NCBI GenBank assembly: GCA_964348185.1
Contig: CAYGBW010000011.1
Span: forward strand, 1 to 10,466
Length of the DNA: 10,466 nt
Reading direction: 5' to 3'
Origin: CAYGBW01 sp964348185
GTDB taxonomy: Bacteria; Desulfobacterota; BSN033; WVXP01
The position numbers were made by a program, and so were the translations under genes. The notes beneath the pieces were generated by a model, which saw only the letters and a program-made list of their open reading frames with translations, did no database searches and had not been told where the DNA came from. The stretch's first letter is position 1. Every line of letters begins with the position of its first letter. Below, one piece after another: positions 6,350 through 10,466 of the stretch.

Positions 6350-6667
6350 TGGATCCACCATTCGAGGGAATGTTCAAATCGTTCGATCGGTGCGCTTGTT
6401 CGATCGCTTCGCTTGTTCGATAGTCTGGGTTGTTCGAGGCGTTCAATCGCTTCGTTCGATCACTTGCGTTCGTTCAAGACGCGAAACAACACGATCATCG
6501 AGCACCTTTGCCCTCTTGCTCGCTTCGTCTGTGTTCTAACGATTCGAACGCCTTGAACGCCTTGAACGTTTTGAACACTCTCGATTCAAACGAGGCCGCC
6601 GAGGGCGGCCGGTCGAACGATTTGAACAATTCGAACGGTTTTTATCCAACAGAAGGAGGTTTCACCC
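6350..6667. repeat. Phased GTTC/GAAC repeat block between hbd and thiolase
   Basis: The left half has GTTC-starting units, including three tandem 17-bp units at 6381-6397, 6398-6414 and 6415-6431 (for example GTTCGATCGCTTCGCTT), then irregular GTTC units to about 6475. The right half has GAAC-starting 9-bp units in the opposite sense: GAACGCCTT at 6546 and 6555, GAACGTTTT at 6564, GAACACTCT at 6573. After a perfect hairpin, GGCCGCC-GAG-GGCGGCC (6594-6610), come GAACGATTT, GAACAATTC and GAACGGTTT at 6615, 6624 and 6633. The block can therefore fold as a long imperfect inverted repeat. It is not CRISPR, because units are short and directly abutting. No convincing promoter was found inside. Confidence 0.75.
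6650..6659 (+). promoter_or_regulatory. Strong ribosome-binding site of the thiolase gene
   Basis: AGAAGGAGGT ends 8 nt before the ATG at 6668, a near-ideal Shine-Dalgarno sequence. It supports this start even though the repeat block abuts the gene. Confidence 0.8.
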
Positions 6668-7864
6668 ATGTATACAAGGTCGTTCATCCCCTATCGGGGT
6701 TACTACAGCTCTCCTTTTGCCCGGTGGCAGGGGAGTCTCCAGAATGAACATTCGGTTGAGCTCGGCGCAGCCACGGCCAAGAGGTGGCTCGCCGAGAAGG
6801 GTTACGACGCCAAAATGTTCGACTACCTCTTCCTCGGGAAAACGATCGGGCAGCTCCATACCTTTTATGCGGCTCCCTGGGCTGCGGCTCTCATCGGGGC
6901 CACCGAGATTCCGGGGTGCCACATCTCCCAGGCCTGCTCCACCTCAACGACCTGCATCAACGGGGCGGCCTCAGGGGTCGAAACCGGCCTTTACACCACG
7001 GTCTTCACCCTCATGACGGATCGAACCTCCAATGGTCCCCACACCGTCTGGCCGAACCCCCTTGGGCCAGGGGCCCAGGTAATCGCCGAAAACTGGCTGA
7101 TGGACAATTTCGATTCTGACCCCTGGGGAGGGGTTCGGATGGTTCAGACCGCTGAAAACGTGGTGGAGAGAGTTGGTGGGATCACCCGGGAGGACTGCGA
7201 CGAGGTGGCTTTCAGGCGCTACGAGCAGTACAGGGACGGCCTTGCCAATGACCGGGAGTTCCAGAGACGGTACATGTTTCCGGTGGAATACAGAAAAAGC
7301 AAAAAAGAGACGGGGAGCCTCGAGGAGGACGAGGGGGTCACCCCGACCACCCGGGAAGGGCTGGCCGGCCTCAAGCCTCTGATCCCGGGAGGGGTCCACA
7401 CCTTTGGGGCCCAGACCCATCCCGCGGATGGTAACTGTGGCATCATCGTGACGACCCGGGAAAGGGCCCGAGAACTCAGCATGGATCCCAAGGTGGAGAT
7501 CCAGATCGTCTCCTACGGTTTTGGCCGCGCCCCCAAGGCGCATATGGCCATGGCCGTGGTGCCAGCCGCAAGGATGGCTCTGGAAAAGGCCGGGATTGAC
7601 GTGGGAGATCTCAAGGCCATCAAGACCCACAACCCCTTTGCCGCCAACGACATCTACATGGCCAGGGAGCTGGGAATCGATGTGATGGGATTCAACAACT
7701 ACGGAAGCCCCATCATCTTTGGGCATCCCCAGGGACCGACCGCAGGCCGTTGCGTCATCGAACTTATCGAGGAAGTCGTTCTTCTGGGCGGTGGGTATGG
7801 CCTGTTCACGGGCTGCGCCGCCGGAGACACCGGAGCGGCCCTGGTTGTCAAGGTATCTGCTTGA
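6668..7864 (+). CDS. Thiolase-family acetyl-CoA acyltransferase, SCP2-thiolase-like
   Basis: Thiolases cleave 3-oxoacyl-CoA with CoA to release acetyl-CoA, or condense acyl-CoAs in reverse. The 398-residue protein has the usual length. The nucleophilic cysteine is C90 in SQACSTSTTC, H353 lies in FGHPQGPTAGR, and the second catalytic cysteine is C383 in FTGCAAGDTG after the GGG turn at 374-376. Each sits 1 to 5 residues from the Zoogloea enzyme positions (89, 348, 378). Where classical thiolases have NEAF, this one has HNPF (321-324). That, together with CST after the nucleophile, resembles the HDCF/CST pattern of SCP2-type thiolases. Such enzymes often act with a DUF35 OB-fold partner, but none is seen here. 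It follows hbd, so a joint beta-oxidation-like role is likely; the substrate is unknown. Confidence 0.9.
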   Translation: MYTRSFIPYRGYYSSPFARWQGSLQNEHSVELGAATAKRWLAEKGYDAKMFDYLFLGKTIGQLHTFYAAPWAAALIGATEIPGCHISQACSTSTTCINGAASGVETGLYTTVFTLMTDRTSNGPHTVWPNPLGPGAQVIAENWLMDNFDSDPWGGVRMVQTAENVVERVGGITREDCDEVAFRRYEQYRDGLANDREFQRRYMFPVEYRKSKKETGSLEEDEGVTPTTREGLAGLKPLIPGGVHTFGAQTHPADGNCGIIVTTRERARELSMDPKVEIQIVSYGFGRAPKAHMAMAVVPAARMALEKAGIDVGDLKAIKTHNPFAANDIYMARELGIDVMGFNNYGSPIIFGHPQGPTAGRCVIELIEEVVLLGGGYGLFTGCAAGDTGAALVVKVSA

Positions 7865-7938
7865 AGGTGTAAGAATAAGCGACGGTTGCCTAGGGGAGAT
7901 GGGTGTGGGGTTCGGCTGTGAGTCGACCCATGGTCAAC

Positions 7939-8065
7939 AAATCCGAAGCACGAAATCCGAAATACGAAACAATTTTGAATTCTCTAAATCCAAAGGCGCT
8001 AAACAAGGTTTTGCATTTTTGTCATTTGGTATTAGCATTTGTTTCGGATTTCGATATTCGGATTT
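7939..8065. repeat. AT-rich palindromic intergenic repeat, copy 2
   Basis: The arms 7939-7962 and 8042-8065 are inverted repeats that match at 21 of 24 positions (arm core CGAAATCCGAAA and complement; the three mismatches are GCA at 7948-7950). Its right arm shares two exact 17-mers with the copy near 3875-3910. The middle, about 79 bp, is unlike the middle of copy 1, so the arms are the conserved part. No gene is inside. Confidence 0.75.
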
Positions 8066-8154
8066 CGAATTTGCGAAGCGAGAGTCACCGCTTGAGGGGG
8101 ATGGTTTTCGTCCTTTCCGCCTGGTGGCGTTAAAGAAACCGGCAAATTCGATGG

Positions 8155-8184
8155 TTGACACCCGTCTGATTTTTGGTGTATAAA
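8155..8184 (+). promoter_or_regulatory. Promoter of the secreted propeller protein gene
   Basis: TTGACA at 8155-8160 and TATAAA at 8179-8184 are separated by 18 bp, close to the sigma70 consensus. The predicted leader is about 48 nt. It folds as a hairpin at 8204-8228 (arms beginning GCGATTCTCC and ending GGGGAAGTCGC, one bulge) whose end abuts the GAGG ribosome-binding site at 8229-8232. Confidence 0.7.
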
Positions 8185-8239
8185 GCCATAACCGCCCTGA
8201 AGAGCGATTCTCCATAGGGGGAAGTCGCGAGGCCGATTT

Positions 8240-9832
8240 ATGAGCAGACCCTTTCACAGGATACGCTCCGGTTTGATACTGGCTCCATGGGTCATCGGCT
8301 CGGTCCTGGGGCTGTCGGCTCACGGCCAGGAGCCCCTCCGGGTGGCCATCTTTCCCTTTCAATTCCACGCCAAGGAGAGTCTCGACTACCTCCAGGACGC
8401 CATCTTCGTGACCATTTCCGGCCGGCTCATCGAGTCGGGTGAGATCGAGGTTGTCGAGCGGCGGACCCTGGCAAAGGCCCTGCCCGGCGGCGGGGCTTCC
8501 GAGATCACCGTCGAAATGGCCCGGAAGATCGCTGAGAAGTTCAATGCCCACTATGCGATCGTCGGTGACCTGGCCAAAGTGGGGGAGTTCGTCAATGTTG
8601 ACGCCAGGCTCGTCGGTATTGGAAAACCGGGCCCACCTCTTGGACTTTCCTCCCAGTACCGGGGCCTGGAAGATGCCATGGACGGACTCGCCGAATTTGC
8701 CGACAGGATTCAGCGCCGTCTCGTCCTGGCCTCCACGACACCGGAAGAAGAGGAGAAACCCCCGGAGAAGTCGACGATCGGGTCCCTCTACGAAAAGGTC
8801 GTGGAAGGGATCCGGGGGGAGAAACCCCCGCCTCCTCAGGCTCCAAGGGGGCTTGAGTCCCTCCAGACCCTGCCCACCTCTCTGAGAGGGGTCGGCGTGG
8901 GGGATGTAGACGGGGACGGATCCAAGGAGATCGTCCTGATGGACAGCAACACCCTCTGGATTTACAAGCAGACCGGCGGGCGGTTGCGATTGTTCAGAAA
9001 GATCGAGGGCCACCGGAACGACAAGTTTCTCACCCTCGATGTGGCCGACGTGAACCGGAACGGTCTTTCCGAGATCATCGTGAGCAACTTAAGGTCAGCG
9101 TTGCTCCGTTCCTTCATCCTGGAATTCGAGGAGAAAAGGATCCGGAAGGTCAGCGACCGGGAGCCGTGGTTTCTCCGGGTCATCGACAGCCCCACAACGG
9201 GGCTGCGCCTGGTGGGCCAGAAGATGGGGGTGGATCGAAGCCCCTTCGGCGGGATCTACTCCTTTACCTGGAAAGACAAAGGGTTCCATCCCGAGCAGCA
9301 GCCCCTGATGAAAAAGGAGATCCCGGTTTTCGGCTTCAACATCGGCGACGTGGAGGGCCGGGGCGAGGCGAGCGTTGTCTACATGGACTATCACGATCGG
9401 CTACGGGTACTGAACCGGGAGGGGGCCTACCGGTGGGAGAGCCGGACATCCTATGGGGGCTCTGACATCTCCTACTCCCTCAGTAGCGCTGCTGAGGGGG
9501 AACAGAAGCGGGTTTATATCCCTCCCCGGCTGCTTCTCAAGGACCTGGACGGGGACGGTGCCTCCGAGGTCATCGTGAGTCGAAACACCTTCAAACTGAA
9601 CATCGTGACGAGACTGAGGATGTACGATCGGGCAAGCCTTGTCGATCTCGCCTGGCAGGGCCTGGGTCTCTCCGAAAGCTGGGGGACTCCGGAGATCTCA
9701 GGGCACATCTCAGACTATCAGATCGCAGACGTTGACAACGATCGGAGGGACGAGATCGTCATCACTGCCGTTTCAAAGGGACCCCTGAGAAGCGGGGCAT
9801 CGAGCTCCCTGCTCGTCTACGAGCTTTTCTGA
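8240..9832 (+). CDS. Secreted protein: CsgG/FlgO-like domain fused to FG-GAP/VCBS beta-propeller
   Basis: Function unknown. The 530-residue product has a positively charged, then hydrophobic N-terminus (residues 1-29) typical of a signal peptide, so a periplasmic or surface location is likely. Residues about 33-165 look like the CsgG/FlgO/TolB-N type of envelope domain: RVAIFPF, then GRLIESGEIEVVERRTL, then AEKFNAHYAIVGDLAKVGEFVNVDARLV. A Pro/Glu/Lys-rich linker follows (about 166-205). The rest is a beta-propeller of FG-GAP/VCBS type with at least five repeat motifs: DVDGDG (222-227), DVNRNG (270-275), DVEGRG (370-375), DLDGDG (435-440) and DVDNDR (497-502). The full D-x-D-x-D-G forms probably bind calcium. 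A GAGG ribosome-binding site lies 7 nt upstream. It has its own promoter and precedes a porin-like gene. Domain names rest on motif reading only. Confidence 0.85.
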   Translation: MSRPFHRIRSGLILAPWVIGSVLGLSAHGQEPLRVAIFPFQFHAKESLDYLQDAIFVTISGRLIESGEIEVVERRTLAKALPGGGASEITVEMARKIAEKFNAHYAIVGDLAKVGEFVNVDARLVGIGKPGPPLGLSSQYRGLEDAMDGLAEFADRIQRRLVLASTTPEEEEKPPEKSTIGSLYEKVVEGIRGEKPPPPQAPRGLESLQTLPTSLRGVGVGDVDGDGSKEIVLMDSNTLWIYKQTGGRLRLFRKIEGHRNDKFLTLDVADVNRNGLSEIIVSNLRSALLRSFILEFEEKRIRKVSDREPWFLRVIDSPTTGLRLVGQKMGVDRSPFGGIYSFTWKDKGFHPEQQPLMKKEIPVFGFNIGDVEGRGEASVVYMDYHDRLRVLNREGAYRWESRTSYGGSDISYSLSSAAEGEQKRVYIPPRLLLKDLDGDGASEVIVSRNTFKLNIVTRLRMYDRASLVDLAWQGLGLSESWGTPEISGHISDYQIADVDNDRRDEIVITAVSKGPLRSGASSSLLVYELF

Positions 9833-9838
9833 ATCAAG

Positions 9839-9880
9839 GATGGGGGAGAGAAATTTTTTTCCCATCTATTGAATTTTTTT
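9839..9880 (+). terminator. Possible rho-independent terminator after the propeller gene
   Basis: GATGGG (9839-9844) can pair with CCCATC (9861-9866). Weaker A-T and G-T pairs extend the stem inside, and a T-run follows at 9874-9880 after TATTGAA. The stem is AT-rich and modest. It separates the propeller gene from the porin promoter immediately downstream. Confidence 0.4.
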
Positions 9881-9881
9881 C

Positions 9882-9911
9882 TTGACAAGACCGATTTTTC
9901 GGTGCTATAAG
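9882..9911 (+). promoter_or_regulatory. Strong promoter of the porin-like gene
   Basis: TTGACA (9882-9887) and TATAAG (9906-9911) are separated by 18 bp and set in AT-rich DNA, a near-consensus sigma70-type promoter. The start of transcription would fall near 9918, leaving a leader of about 185 nt before the ATG, as expected for an abundant and post-transcriptionally controlled outer-membrane protein. Confidence 0.75.
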
Positions 9912-9917
9912 AAGTTC

Positions 9918-10101
9918 TAATTGATTCTGGGGGAAACGGGGGCAGATCTCTACCGCCCTTCCCCGTGGGTCTGGAGGGGAAGGGGCGGATGCCAATAGAG
10001 AAATCCCCAAGGGAGAGGAGGTGAACCACGGATTTTGGCCATTGGGGCCTGTGGTTTCTTGGGCATGTGCCCAAAACTAAAATCGTGATTTGAGGAGGTA
10101 A
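9918..10101 (+). promoter_or_regulatory. Structured 5' leader of the porin-like gene
   Basis: Three stem-loops can be drawn: 9953-9964 with 9976-9988 (CCGCCCTTCCCC and complement, about 12 bp with one bulged G), 10024-10029 with 10051-10056 (AACCAC/GTGGTT, inner GGCC pairs), and 10059-10065 with 10068-10074 (TTGGGCA/TGCCCAA). A second, near-perfect Shine-Dalgarno AGGAGGTGA (10016-10024) lies far from the gene start. A frame from TTG at 10035 to TGA at 10088 could encode a 17-residue leader peptide, but its 13-nt spacing is long. I could not match this to a known riboswitch class. Confidence 0.45.
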
Positions 10102-10466
10102 ATGATGAAAAAGATACTTATTTTGGCTGCCGCAGCCGTTCTTGTGCTGGGCATCAGTACGCCGAGCTGGGCGGTTTCCGACTTCGCCATCGGCGGGAAC
10201 ATCCAGTTTGAGACCGGCTGGCTGCTCACCGACATCGGGGATAAGGACGTTGCCCCTGGTCTAGCTGGTGAACCCTATGAGGGAGGGGAACCGGGGATCG
10301 ATGACACGACCGACTTTTTCGCCGATATGGACGGCGGGAGCCGGATCAACTTCAAGGCCACCGTAGGCGATGTGACCGGGTTCTACGAGTTCGGCATCGA
10401 TGGGAGCTCGGCTGACAACAATGTCGATACCCGTCATATCTATGCCGAGTGGGACGCCGGGGGTTT
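10102..10466 (+). CDS. Porin-like outer-membrane protein, N-terminal part (runs off the window)
   Basis: About 121 codons are visible. The start MMKKILILAAAAVLVLGI with STPSWA before VSDFAIGG is a clear Sec signal peptide, with cleavage likely after residue 24 or so. The mature part begins with alternating-polarity, beta-strand-like segments: FAIGGNIQFETGWL, INFKATVGDVTGFYEFGI and DTRHIYAEWDAGG. The last resembles the early strands of Gram-negative porin-type barrels, so an outer-membrane channel is inferred. It could also be another outer-membrane barrel. The acidic stretch around residues 49-80 may be a loop. AGGAGG at 10093-10098 lies 3 nt before the first ATG and 6 nt before the second (10105); the second has the better spacing. 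It is driven by its own strong promoter. Confidence 0.8.
   Translation, partial: MMKKILILAAAAVLVLGISTPSWAVSDFAIGGNIQFETGWLLTDIGDKDVAPGLAGEPYEGGEPGIDDTTDFFADMDGGSRINFKATVGDVTGFYEFGIDGSSADNNVDTRHIYAEWDAGG

Larger units (their letters stand above)
7865..8239. other. Intergenic region with repeat copy 2 and a promoter; no gene
   Basis: This 375-bp stretch contains the second copy of the AT-rich palindromic repeat (7939-8065), the promoter of the downstream gene (8155-8184) and a leader hairpin (8204-8228). An open frame running out of the thiolase end crosses it but has no support. I saw no T-tailed terminator for the thiolase gene. Confidence 0.7.

Noticed and set aside
6372..6641. CRISPR-like array
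   Set aside because: The repeat units are 9 or 17 bp and directly abutting, with no spacers of regular length and no cas genes, so it is not a CRISPR array.
6430..6747. 105-residue plus-strand open frame across the GTTC/GAAC block
   Set aside because: It consists of translated repeats (for example ALNALNVLNTL) and overlaps the thiolase start in another frame.
6971..7726. 251-residue minus-strand open frame antisense to the thiolase
   Set aside because: Shadow of a GC-rich conserved gene; no recognisable motif.
7934..9013. 359-residue minus-strand open frame across repeat copy 2 and the propeller gene
   Set aside because: It is antisense to a gene with clear domain motifs, its C-terminal part is translated repeat sequence, and its composition is not protein-like.

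Overview
The window looks like a piece of a Gram-negative, anaerobic-type bacterial chromosome with moderately high GC genes. A Desulfobacterota (former Deltaproteobacteria) origin is the best guess. This is inferred from the mix of CoA-ester metabolism genes, an oxygen-sensitive [4Fe-4S] dehydratase/reductase-type activase, a porin-like outer-membrane protein, and AT-richer TTCG/CGAA-type intergenic repeats. No rRNA or tRNA gene is present to confirm it.

Left part, minus strand. The nadK gene (NAD kinase) is followed 16 bp later by the 5' end of recN, which runs off the window; nadK-recN is a common bacterial pair. After a 510-bp gap with little in it comes a second minus-strand unit. It holds a crotonase-fold hydratase, reminiscent of dienoyl-CoA hydratases of anaerobic aromatic degradation, followed by an HgdC/BcrA-type ATP-dependent activase. 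The dehydratase or reductase that such an activase would serve is not in the window.

Middle. About 650 bp of AT-rich, repeat-filled DNA (3643-4281) separates this from apbE (lipoprotein FAD:protein FMN transferase, minus strand). apbE is divergent from hbd (3-hydroxyacyl-CoA dehydrogenase, plus strand), and two facing sigma70-like promoters lie between them. A 318-bp block of phased GTTC/GAAC repeats separates hbd from an SCP2-like thiolase. Together hbd and the thiolase supply the last two steps of a beta-oxidation-type cycle, and the crotonase on the other strand could supply the hydration step.

Right part, plus strand. Another intergenic repeat copy (7939-8065) precedes a strong promoter and a secreted protein that joins a CsgG/FlgO-like N-terminal domain to an FG-GAP/VCBS beta-propeller. 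A second strong promoter and a highly structured 5' leader of about 185 nt follow. They drive a porin-like outer-membrane protein cut by the window end.

Most genes belong to well-known families. I found no convincing new multi-gene system. The points most worth following are the three intergenic repeat regions, the orphan activase/hydratase pair, the CsgG-like/propeller fusion and the structured porin leader.
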